From: Lenisia limosa
Lineage: Eukaryota > Breviatea
NCBI GenBank assembly: GCA_001655205.1
Contig: LPNZ01006696.1
Coordinates: forward strand, 1 to 47,107
DNA: 47,107 bases
Direction of reading: 5' to 3'
The position numbers and the translations under genes were made by a program. The notes under the pieces were generated by a model, which was not told where the DNA came from, searched no databases, and was given only the letters and a program-made list of their open reading frames with translations. This document shows, in pieces, positions 1 to 11,600 of this stretch. How positions within the stretch are numbered: position 1 is the first letter of the stretch; every line of letters begins with the position of its first letter.

Positions 1-222
1 GGGGGGGGGCACCTGGAGGGCGAAACACGTCATACCCTCCGAACCGACCCTTTTCAAAAAAAATTATGCGAAAAAGGGGATCATATCATATTAGCTAACT
101 GTTTTGTTAACAACTTCTCTCACTTATCGAATTATATCTATCAGAAATATATACACAGTTTTTTTACTGGTTAGAACATCTTTCGGCCACAATCTTTCGG
201 CTAAGAAGCCCTCCTTCTCCTC
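1..222. other. 5' flank of the cyclase gene
   Basis: The first bases are a G homopolymer at the contig edge. The rest is AT-rich, with no open frame or RNA gene that I can recognise. It probably holds the promoter and 5' untranslated region of the cyclase that starts at 223. I see no clear TATA box. Confidence 0.4.
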
Positions 223-3200
223 ATGAAAGAAACCCCTGAGTCGAATTATGTTGTATCTTCGTCTTCTTTATCGAGATTAGATCAGAAAAACGAGCAGGTA
301 AGGTTTCGGTTTGTTAGTCTTTTCATTTTGAAGACCCTTAAGCCTGCTGTTAGCGCTCCATTTCCTGTCGTTATATCAAGCGACCCCGTGAAGAAAGAAT
401 GCGAGGTGTTTGATGCTGAATCTGTCCACCCTAATAAGGGGTAAGCGGCTAGGGATAGCGTTATTAAGCATATATCGGTTAAATTTACCATTTGTAGCAC
501 CAGGGTAACAAAGCCGGGCAGTTCAAGAGGGAAGCTCTCAGTTTCCCAGACGCTAGCCCTTGTTCTGCTGCTTTCAATGCTGCTGTCGTCATCAATTATT
601 TTTTTCATCATGTTTTTTTCAGGTTTGTTTTCATCTTTGGAATCATTTTCTTCCTAGGCCAAAGTGCGGTTGGCAAAGTGACGGAAAGTCTTCAAGATGA
701 GCTTATCTCCGCAATTGAGAACCTCCTTGTCAAGGACCTTCGCAGTGCAGAGAGGGTTGTTGATCAAAACAAAGCCCTCTTCTCCTCTTCCTTCCTCAAT
801 TCAACAGTATGCTGCTTACATGAATCACATAATCAGCCTGTGACTGGCTTTCCCTCACCTTTCTCTTTAGTTGACAATTGAAACTGGATCCACCTTGAAT
901 CTATTTTTGATGAAGCAGTTTCTTTCCAACGCGGTTTGTTTTCCTCACCACCGGTTTAATTACTCACTATTAGAACCAAGTGTCTTCAGTTCATTTCACA
1001 TCTCCGGAGGGCTATCTTTTCGGTTTGGAGGGGTTAATCTGTATTGTCCTGGAGGCCAATGTCATATTTTATTGTTTGATGAAATACAGAAGAAAACAGT
1101 TCTTCCAGGTACAATCTTCAAAAAATAAGCTCGTTTTGGAGGGAGATGCAGGGGAGATGAAATGAGTGGACATCTGAAATGACGTATTAGGTGCCTTCAA
1201 GAGGGCGGCCGGCGACTCCTTCTATTACGGCCTATGGGAAGGCTACCAGGAAGGCATCTCGTATACTGTGGGTGCCCAGGCGGTTTTGGTAACGGTACAG
1301 ATCCCCGCATCGGCTAACACAACTTCCAATAATCTTGAGTGGAGAACAGACACCGACCTCAACAAGCTTGAACTTTCAGCCCAGTGGCCTGCCGACGGCA
1401 ATACCGGACTGGTGAGCCGCCAAGTCTTGCCGGGCTTCTTGGCCGTGACTGTTTTCCCTTCCCTTACCCAAATAGTGGTATACCCAAATTGATCCCTCCA
1501 ACAAGTCAATGGCCAAGTGGACTCCTCCATTCCAATACCTTGGTGAGGGGGGGGGGGGGNNNNNNNNNNNNNNNNNNNNNNNNNNNNNNNNNNNNNNNNN
1601 NNNNNNNNNNNNNNNNNNNNNNNNNNNNNNNNNNNNNNNNNNNNNNNNNNNNNNNNNNNNNNNNTCAATTGTACCAGACCAAAGTATAACGACATTGTTG
1701 GAATTTTTCTGGTATAGTCGAGACTAAAATTGGGGAGAAAGAGTATTATCCGCGTTTATTGTTTTATTTTTTTGTCTTGAGTTTATAATTGGTTCAATAT
1801 GAATTATCTTCAAGAACAAAGAAGCCTTGTGTTACCGGAAGCTCATATTTGGGCCTATATCGAACTGTATTTTCAGAAACGAATATAATTACTTCCAAAA
1901 AACATACAAACAGTGACGTGGACTTTGAGCTGTTCAAAAATTCTGAGAAAATGCCCCCATATTTAGTATGTATCTAAACACCTCCTAGGCTCAAGATCTG
2001 ATAAAGCCTGCCAGTGTGACGGATTGTAGACACGCTCTGGGTGACTTACTCGACGGCAGTGTATCCCGGTGCGGCTTTTGATGGGGTCACGGGAGTGGAC
2101 GTAGAACTCAGTTTCATGTCCTCCATCCTGAAGGAGCTCAACAGCCTGCCGGGTGACGTGTCCTATATCTACGTCATTGATTCAAATGGCGTTCTCCTGG
2201 GGTAGGCCAATGACTAGTCTGTCATGCCTAGATGAAGGTAACCCCACAGGTCCACTGAAGAGATAAGTGTCATTCAGTCAGTTAACGGTGTTGTGCAGCC
2301 CCGGCTGTTCGCAAACATTACCAATGAACGCATCTCTGCCTTGGCCGAATTCGTTGACGACAATGTACGATGGAATTCGCGGTCCTAAGGAATATCCGGT
2401 CACATATCTGAAGTTTAGAAACACCCTTCTATTTTTTATACTTTTTGATTATGGTTCGTGATTAGTACCTTTAATCCAATCATCGAATTTGTTTTCGTTT
2501 CACCCCCACCCCACAGGGCCTGATAGAAACGAGAGACTCCATTACCATCTCCGGAGACGTTTTCTTGCTGGCTGTCTCAAAGATCTCTTTGGAAGGACTG
2601 CAGTGGAGTATCATCCAACTTCTCAAGGTATACTCAAAGTTCCCCCCTTGTCTCCTTTCTTTTCTTAATGTAATTCGGACAACCTCTGACGCTTTTAGGA
2701 AGATTACTACTTGAAGGAAATCAAAGAAGACGGCCAAGAGTCGGTTATTCTCGCGGTGGTGTCCATCATCTGCTGCCTCTTTGCCTCTTTGTTCATCAGC
2801 TACGTCTCCATTTCACGTCCTCTCGCGAGGGTATCACTCCGAATGAAGAATATCAGCGAGCTCAATTTCGACAGGTAGGATGCCCCCCCCCCCCNNNNNN
2901 NNNNNNNNNNNNNNNNNNNNNNNNNNNNNNNNNNNNNNNNNNNNNNNNNNNNNNNNNNNNNNNNNNNNNNNNNNNNNNNNNNNNNNNNNNNNNNNNNNNN
3001 NNNNNNNNNNNNNNNNNNNNNNNNNNNNNNNNNNNNNGTGACCGTATAACGCTTTGATAAGAAGTGAGTAGGATCTAAGGCTCTTTTCAGGTTTGTTCCC
3101 GGAGTGGTTGTGGAGCGCATTGTCAGACAGGAGCCAAACTCATCTCAACTCCATGTTGTCCGTAAGACCGTCTCAATTCTCTTCAATGACATCCAGGGTA

Positions 3201-5516
3201 GGTCTTCAGAGCTCCCTTCGTATCTGACCATTTTTAGGCTTCACTGGTCTATGCGAGTCCTATTCCTCCGAGCTTGTGGTGACTGTCCTTGACGATTACT
3301 TTGCAATTATGACCAACATCATCATGGTTCGTCCCATTACAAATATCAATATTTTGGCAATTCGTTCTTTGTGTTGCTCACTGCGCAGTCATCGGGAGGA
3401 ACTATTGGAGATTTTATTGGAGACTCAATATTTTGTTTCTGGAACGCGCCGAACCCGATCAAACATCATTCTTTGGTTGCATTGGAGAATGCGCTGCAAC
3501 AAGTGAGTTAATGGACGATTCATGAAGGGGTGCTGTTTTTGTACTTTGACTCTTCTTCTCCTTACCTGTTTTTAGCTCAGTGAAATGCGTCTCCTCTATT
3601 CCGAAAAGTGGTCCAAGACAAGCCTCCCGCTGTTGCAAATCAGAATCGGTGAGTTTAGTGATACTCCATATTTATTTTAGGCTGAAGTGACCAAACGAAT
3701 TGTTCTAACCATGAAGGCATCCACACAGCTGAATTTTTTTAACCATGAAGGCATTCACACAGCCGAGTTGTTCTAACCATGAAGGCATCCACACAGCCGA
3801 GTTGTTCTTACCATGAAGGCATCCACACAGCCGAATTGTTCTAACCATGAAGGCATCCACACAGCCGAATTGTTCTAACCATGAAGGTATCCACACAGCC
3901 GAGGTTCTTGCAGGCAACGTGGGTTCCGAGGAGCGAATGAAATACACTGTTGTTGGAGATGGTGTCAACCTTGCTTCCAGATTGGGTAAGACTTAAGCAC
4001 TTTTCATCACCATAATGTCTACATTTCCATTACATTTTAGAGGGCCTTAACAAGCGCTACGGCACTTCGATCTTGATGACGGGAGACCTTCTGGAGAGTC
4101 TGGGCGCCGCGGCTGACCTCTTCACTATCAGGTGGGTGAACTGTTAATGGGCATGTTGTGGAGTTTTGTTCTCTTTTGATCGTTCATTGGGAATAGGTCA
4201 TCAGTAGACTTAGAATTTTTCCCAATAGATGGAAAATCATCAAAAAAAGTGGTAACCAGTACAAGTTTGTTTTTTCGGTTGTGCCAAAAATTACACTCAA
4301 ATAATGAGGGAAAACAACAAAATCAGCAGAAGTTGTTCCTTTATTCACTCAACTTAATAAGACGCAACCACTTAACTACCACTCTTCTCCCGTTCTCTCC
4401 CCAAAAACAAAACCAAAAAGTGACTCAAAAACTTCTACTTGTTCAATTTCCCTTATTTTTATGAAAATGAGCTGGAATGACTTACACCCTCCAGGCCCCT
4501 TGAAGTTGTCGTTGTGAAGGGTCGTCAAGGCGAAACTACTATCTTTGAGGTTGGTGCTACCTGCTTGAGATGTTCATACCCCAGGTTCTTGGCAAAAAGG
4601 AGGACACATCAGAGGAAACCCAAAACATGGTATCCAGCTTCACCACCGTATGAATTGGGATACTCTTTCAAATTTCATTCGCATTTTGACATTCTAATGG
4701 CAGCTGACTTGACAGCTCCATGAGTTAGTGGCTGAAGACGGAACTGCTGAGCAGGTTGAGTCTCACCTGAGGGACTTCCTCACTGAATTTCCGGATGACA
4801 TTCCAGGTTTGTTCTAATATGGGGGTAAACTACAAATTACTCACAATCTCTACACCTTTCTGTATGAATGTTAAAAATATGACAGTTATCTGTAATTTCC
4901 ATTCTTTCAAGTTCTTACCCATCCAGCCCAACTACTAGCTGAGAAAATCCACACCAGCAGCATGATTGAGCATTTGGACCAAAAATACGCATCATCAAGA
5001 GAACTTGTTAATCAACAAAACGGTAAGTTGAATCAAAAGAGCTGAACATCAGCTATCGTTTTGTATTTGGTCTTAACCCTGTAGCCCCACATTCTCAGGT
5101 TGGCGGTCTTGACTACCAACAGCCTGAGACTCTGATGAATGAAGAGGTTTGGATGGCGCGGCAGGGGTCTCTTATCTTTCAGAGTAATTTGAGTGTCGCC
5201 ATCCCTGAACTCGGAGCGCATCCCCAAGGTGTGTGGAGCTGCTGTGTTGATCCTCGTTTTTGTTCTTATCCTGACTTCTTCAGCTGTCGCCTCTCCTGGT
5301 GGTAGAAGTACGTCAAGCTTCGGAAGGTATGTCATTAGCTATCAAATGCCGAAACCTCTTTTTGGTTCATGCATTTGTTTTCGTTAAATTGGGTGACTCT
5401 TCAGCGAGCCCTTCTTCACTGCGGCAATCTCCAGACACTCTCTTACTGGCAGCATGGTCTCACATGCACACTCAATCAACAGGAAGAAGAGATTTATCCA
5501 TCTCATTGATTCCTAA
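223..5516 (+). CDS. Membrane receptor-type class III nucleotidyl cyclase with Cache-like sensor
   Basis: Makes cAMP or cGMP from the nucleoside triphosphate at a membrane. ATG at 223 opens a short cytosolic N-terminus. TM1 is at about 535-615 ([20 protein letters not shown]). A Cache-like extracellular region follows at about 660-2630 ([37 protein letters not shown]). TM2 is at about 2740-2810 ([20 protein letters not shown]), followed by a HAMP-like stretch. The catalytic domain is split over exons at about 3090-4560: FNDIQGFT (first metal Asp), [10 protein letters not shown] (second metal Asp), then [15 protein letters not shown] with the Asn and Arg of the transition-state pair. An acidic tail ends at TAA 5514-5516. 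The purine-selecting Lys of adenylyl cyclases is Asp here, so the product is uncertain. N-gaps at 1560-1664 and 2895-3037 may hide exon sequence. The C-terminus faces the convergent FERM-LRR gene 157 bp away. Family is sure; exon joins are approximate. Confidence 0.88.
3694..3910 (+). repeat. Six-copy 34-bp tandem array of an intron 3' end plus exon start
   Basis: Units start at 3707, 3741, 3775, 3809, 3843 and 3877, exactly 34 bp apart, with a partial unit before them. Each carries a branch-point-like TTCTAAC (mutated in the first two units), an acceptor CATGAAG, and the first bases of the cyclase exon coding GIHTAE. Only the last unit (GTATCC, then GAGGTTCTTGCAGG) continues the conserved cyclase frame. 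The other five reach a stop codon if their AG is used, usually the TAA inside the next unit's CTAAC. The array sits between the exon ending RI at about 3650 and the exon coding [12 protein letters not shown]. Confidence 0.95.
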
Positions 5517-5673
5517 TCCCTCATTTTTATGATGAACGTAGAATGTTTTTTTATTTACAAAAAAATTGACATGTTGCAGAAGAAGGATAGGAACCCTGTA
5601 CAAATGGAATGATGAGAGATATTATATGTAATAAGACCTAAAAATAAATACTAAAATGAAACAAAAAGAAAAC

Positions 5674-8600
5674 TTATCTGAAATAGAAAATGGTGTACGA
5701 GGGATTGTTATCGAACTTTTCTCTGAGCTGTTCGAGGTCCAACGGTGACAGTGCGTTGTCACAGACATGGACCACAGCAAGATCTAAAGGATTAGACAGG
5801 CAAGGTTGCAGATCACTTTTTTTTTTTTTTTTTGACAATACGAGATTACTCANNNNNNNNNNNNNNNNNNNNNNNNNNNNNNNNNNNNNNNNNNNNNNNN
5901 NNNNNNNNNNNNNNNNNNNNNNNNNNNNNNNNNNNNNNNAAATTTAAACAAAAAAGAAAACAGCATTTTTGAACACAAAAAAAAAACAGCTTGGACTCAA
6001 ATCCAAAAGGATCAATAGACATCGTTTTCTTCGATATAATATTACTGTACACAGTTCAGCTTACATCTGCAGTGTTTGGATGCTTGGTGTGCGGAAAGAA
6101 CACTGGCCGCTTTGAGTCCACATGACTAAATCGGTTAACCATTGTAGAATAGAAGCGCCAACATATTTGTTCAGATGCCTACCTTGAGGGACAGTACCGA
6201 CAGGATTGAGGACCGCAGCGAAGTAATCAGCTCCCCCGCTTTAGGGCCCAAAGATGGGTTAGAGTCCAGGTATAGCCTGGAAGGTCATAATAATCAATCC
6301 AAGTAGCTAAAAGCCCCACCCACCGCTTGACATTGGTCAGTTTCGCAAGATCATCCATGGAGTTTTTGGAGATGTTACAGTCTGAAATGTCAAACACCAT
6401 TCGATAGTGGACCCCGATTAGCCCTCTTGTCAGATTGAGAAATGATGAAAGATGTATCTTTCAACAATTATCGGGTCATTGCTGCATGTCAGCTTACTGG
6501 CAAGAGTCAGGGAGGTGAGCGGCTTCTTTCGTTTCGAGATGGCCGTACAGAGCGAACTCAGCGAATCAGCCTGCAAGTGAGAAGGAGCACACGAAAAGAA
6601 AAGCAAGATAAAGGAGACGTAAGAAAGGCATAGAAGGCTTACTGAAGGGACAGAAAAGGAGAAGTCAATGACAGTGAGGGAGCTACACATTCCTGCTTTG
6701 GAGAAGAATGGAGTCAAAGCACCCTAAATTGTGAACAAAGGGTTGTGATGACCAGAAATCACCTTAATGCTGTGTTTGACATTTCTTAGACTTAGGCTCA
6801 ACAGACTGCCTGTTCCAAGACTCTGGTTCAGGTATTTGATGCTGCTGTCGTCCAAGTTCAAGTCACTTTGCGGTGAGCACAATAACAACAATACAAGGCC
6901 AGCTCTCAGATTTCTCATGTTCAGTGGGGAGCGGCTGACCTAGTTCTGAAGTGCTGTAGAGAGGGGCAAGAAGACAGGGCCATGAGGAGAGAGTTGGTGC
7001 CCTTTTTGCCGACACCAGGGTTATGCAGGCTCAAGCTGGCGGAGGATTGAGAAGGAGATGCCTAAGCACAATGGACCGATTTTATATCCTCTTTCCAATA
7101 CTACATGACAAAGAACCACCCAAACCTAGTTAACGCTGTTGGGAGTGAGAGAAGTGCGCACAAGTCGGAGGCGCCCTGATGTGTTAACAGGGAATAACGA
7201 TATCCTTGTTATTCCTCATCTTGAGAGTAGGGCTTACTTGGTGTCCAAGTTCATTGTCGGTCAGGTCAATACTACAGCATCATAAAAGGCTCAGACTGTA
7301 GATGAAAACAGGGGAAAAATCAAGCCGCCAACTGTGTGAGGCTCCGATTGGAGTGTAGGCCTGATATGATGACCTTGACTGAGCTTTGGTTGAGGCCGCA
7401 ATGCGCCAAATTGAGGGACTTCAGACAGTTGGTCCCACAGATGCCTGGAAGGAGGGCCAGTGCTGAAGATTTTGACATCTACTTTGTGAGAGTTCGAAGT
7501 GTGAAAGAACGAATGGCATGTATATGCATATGCAAAGTGCCTCTTTATAAGCAGGCAAACCTTGTTCCTTGATAGCGACAAAGTGGCCAACACACATGAA
7601 GGCTAGATGGATCAGAAATGCAAAACAGAAAGAGGCTGTGCAGTACCTGGAGCAGCCATCTCGACAAGGTCTTCAACGCCTTATCGTCAATGTCACATGA
7701 TGTAAGGTCCAACTCCACCACGCCCTTCGAGCTCTGAACGCATTAAACGTGCTACCATTAAGCTCTCAAGTTTCCTCGGTACGGTATTATTGGTCCCAAG
7801 ATATATTTTGGCCTACAATGCAGGCCTCAAAGAGGAGAGTAGCAGAGCGGCTTGATAGCGGGTTATTGGCGAGGATCAGGATCGGGGCTCGAGTAACGGG
7901 GAGCTGCACAGGTTACAGACAAAGCGAACCGACCTCTTGTGGTGGCGGGATGCTCAACCTGGATTGCTTCGATGGTGACTGGTCAAAGTCAGGGAAAACT
8001 GCCGCAATAATAGCCTTGAAGAACTTGGAGCTGAGTGCGTTGCGCGTGAGATCCACGCCTCGGATGCTCGGAAGATTGTCCATGATAGAGTGGCTACAAT
8101 GTAACACAGAGAAATGTCGTTAGAACCCACATGTACGCAGTGGTCGCTTTCTGTGGTTTGATGAGGGATGCAGCCAGGTCCAAGGAGGCTGGGAGGAGGT
8201 CGTCAATGATGATGCGTCCAGCAACAGGCTCGTATTCTCTGACAGAAGACAGCAGGCCGGCAAAAGTGGCAATGGCCTTGGGGTCCGGCATGGGCTGGAG
8301 AGGAGATAATGATATGCACACAAAAAGGTTAAGAAAATCTAGAAACAACAAGAATGATGGCAACATACCGGAAGAACAGTGAGGGAGTCACCATAGTCAA
8401 GAGCCTCGTTGACAGCTGACAAGAGGTCCGACGCATGGGGAGCGTCTGTGTTCCTGCGACGTGAGCCGGGATTAACTCTAATGGCTAAACTCAAAGGTAC
8501 ACACGTGGGTTTGTAGAAGCAATTGTACAAAGGTAGGTACGCCCCGAAACTGCACTTCATTCATCCTCATACAAAGAGCAGGCCTTCGCAAGACACTCCA

Positions 8601-11600
8601 AACGTGAAATTGCAGGGTCAACCGTAGGGTAGGAGTCTTCACAAGGCAGATACGTGAAGGGCGGTGGGAGGAAAGAAGTGTCGAATTCTAATTAGTGAGA
8701 ACCATTGCTTCAACTCAAGAATTATGAGTTGATGGCTGTGTAAAACTGGAAAATTAATGATAAAAAACCCAAAATCAGCAAAACGTTGATGGGGGAGTAA
8801 AATTGGTGGGTGAAGTAGGCTTCTATCTGATCCAAAAAAAACTATTTGATATATATCTGGGTATATCGAGTGTCATATACCGAAAGAGAAACATACTGTC
8901 TAAAGTGCCTTCAAGAGGCATGTCGTTCTCAAGGTGACGGTATACACGATAGGCTAAATTGTCAGCTCTGTTAATCAAAAACAAAATATGTGCATTGAAA
9001 GCTGGAAACTGCGTTAAAGAATGCTCAATGACATGCTTGAAAGCCCACCATCAAGGAGGAACGTCAGATTGTGGATTTTGTTGGGGGTCAATGGGATGTA
9101 AGCAGTTTTCTAGGAAGATGACTGAGATAATCCATCGCAGCGCCTCACACATATGATATGTAACAATACTCAGTGACACTAAGAGGGACAGCCCACGTTG
9201 TTGGAGATCGCGAGACAAACCCCTCCGGGCACTTTTTGATATCCGCCGAATTGTTCCCATGTAACACGTTCCCACTCCTAAAACGTGATATAGCAGGTTC
9301 CCACTCCTAAAACGTGATTAGCACGAGCAGCCCTACACAGCATCCACTCAACACCCTTGTTACCATTCTTGGGGACACGAAGTTGACATCATTCTCACCC
9401 ATAGCGTCACAGGTTTTCTGTACGAGTGAATAGAAACATGCACTGCGGTAGATTATGATGACATGCACCACATAACCTCTGTACAATGATTTCTGCATAC
9501 CTTATACTGAATAAAAAGGGCATCCTCAGCCACGGCAATTTTCAGTACTCCTCCCTCCATGCATGTCTGAATTGTTTAGTCCAAAAAGACCCCCCCCCCC
9601 CTNNNNNNNNNNNNNNNNNNNNNNNNNNNNNNNNNNNNNNNNNNNNNNNNNNNNNNNNNNNNNNNNNNNNNNNNNNNNNNNNNNNNNNNNGACCAAGTTC
9701 AAAAGCTTTTGAATACCCCACAAACATTTGATGAGAAGACAGTGCTACCAAAGAGCAGGCTTTCCTCGAGAATAGTAAGAACCTGAAGAAGTAAGGCAAG
9801 TGGGTGGCAAACCTTCAGCTCAGCACTGTAGGCTGAGAGGCCTGAAGATGACGAGTAAACTCGGAAAATGCGCTCTTGGAGCACTGAGACCGATTGTGAC
9901 ATTCGTGTGGGTTCGGGGATCAAGCAGATTAGCGCTCTCTCACTGTTTGTTATGAAGAAAGGGTAATAAATAATAGGTATCTTAAGAAAAACTGAACTAA
10001 ATAAGCTTATCAACCTCCTACTCAATGAGATCCGGAGTCATCCCCGCCTGTATGTTGCCTTGACGAGCCTAAAAATGATGTCATGGAAATCAGAACAATA
10101 TGTTCACGGTTTGAGACATTTTGCAACGCTAGTGGCAGGGAAGGTATCAAACCTGAAGAACAAGCCCGGCAATACGGATACACTGACTGTCAGACACCGG
10201 CCACTCGTTGTTCACCATTGACTGGTGGGCCTAGGGTATCAGAAACAAACATGATGACACGATCATCTAATACAATGAATACCTGTCCACTCACTTGAAG
10301 GAAAGTGAGGTGGACGGAAATCGGAGAAGGGACATTTCTGGGGTATTTCCACAGTCTGAAGACAGCCCAAAGTCTTGTTGATTCCGTAATGTTGCAGTCA
10401 GTAACTGTGTGCTGGGTGTTGAGCCAATTTTCTAAGACATTACATGGTGAAAAAGAAAAGAAGGGAAATAATGAGTTCAAAGATGACCCAGCTACCGGAT
10501 CCGTCAACATTGACTGTGCACAAGTCAAGGAGGATGGAGTTGTCCATTCCAACCTCACTACAAAACCGTACGATAACTGCCTACAGATATGGGTCAGAGA
10601 GAAGTCATATTTAATGCAACTAGGGTAACATACATGTAATATATATATGATATACTATATTATATATAGTATATATATATATACTATATCATATTCCATA
10701 ATATTCCATATAAATTACATGTCGACAACATAGTGAACAAGGTCCCTTCAAACCCCTATTTTCTCATCAGCAGCGGAGGGTATTTTGTAGCACGTGCCAT
10801 CAACAAGGGTAATGGCCAAGACAACTGTGCCGGGGGTGGATGGGCAGTGAGTGAATGGCGACATGTCCTTCCACAGCATTCCTCCAAGCCGGTGTGCCGA
10901 TACTTGCGGGACTAATGCGTCAATGAACAATAGGTTAGCTATACACTATTCAATTTAAAAAACCCGACCTGAGCTTATTCATGTGCCACAAGGCTACCCG
11001 CATACTGACAGGAGAGGGGTCAGCGGACAGGTGACAAGGTCGTGATACCACAAGTCCAGCCATGTTCAATCCGCCTTATTGGTGAGAGACAATTTGAATA
11101 TGATATTATGTAGGCTGGTTAATAGGCCAACTTGAAGTGAAAATGGAGAGTGCCGGGGTTGATCGTGATGAATCAGATGACTGGGCGTAAGGCGACCGCG
11201 TAACAACGCCGCGAGGCGACGAGATCGGCATGTCCCTCATGGCCTGGATGGCTCCTGAAGTGGCTTCCTTCAAAGCGTCTTTGGGGCTGGAGGCACGTCT
11301 CAATTTCGGAGTGGCTGGAATCTAGGAGTCTGTAAAATTCTATGATGACATAGGAATTCCTAAATTTACGTAAAAATTGTGGGAAGCCGAATGCGAACTT
11401 GAAAAATTTACGTAAATTTACGCAAAATTCCTGTACCCGAAAGGTCCCTTAGTAGTACATTTGTATATCGTAACGTAATCTGGGAAACTTTTTGTCTCAA
11501 ACGGAATATTTTACCCAAATGTTCCAAACCATATAAAAGCCGCCTACCTCGAGGGAAGCGGGTGACATGATGCCGATGGAAGGCGATAATGATGCCAGTT

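Noticed and set aside
3694-3910. CRISPR-like array
   Set aside because: Units abut with no unique spacers, and the host is clearly eukaryotic.
3705-3968. Minus-strand open frame with repeated Trp/Cys-rich text
   Set aside because: It is the antisense reading of the 34-bp array and shifts phase each unit; no independent support for a protein.
8131-8382. Plus-strand frame inside the FERM-LRR gene (also 7749-8123)
   Set aside because: The minus strand here gives good LRR exons; the plus frame has no family features.
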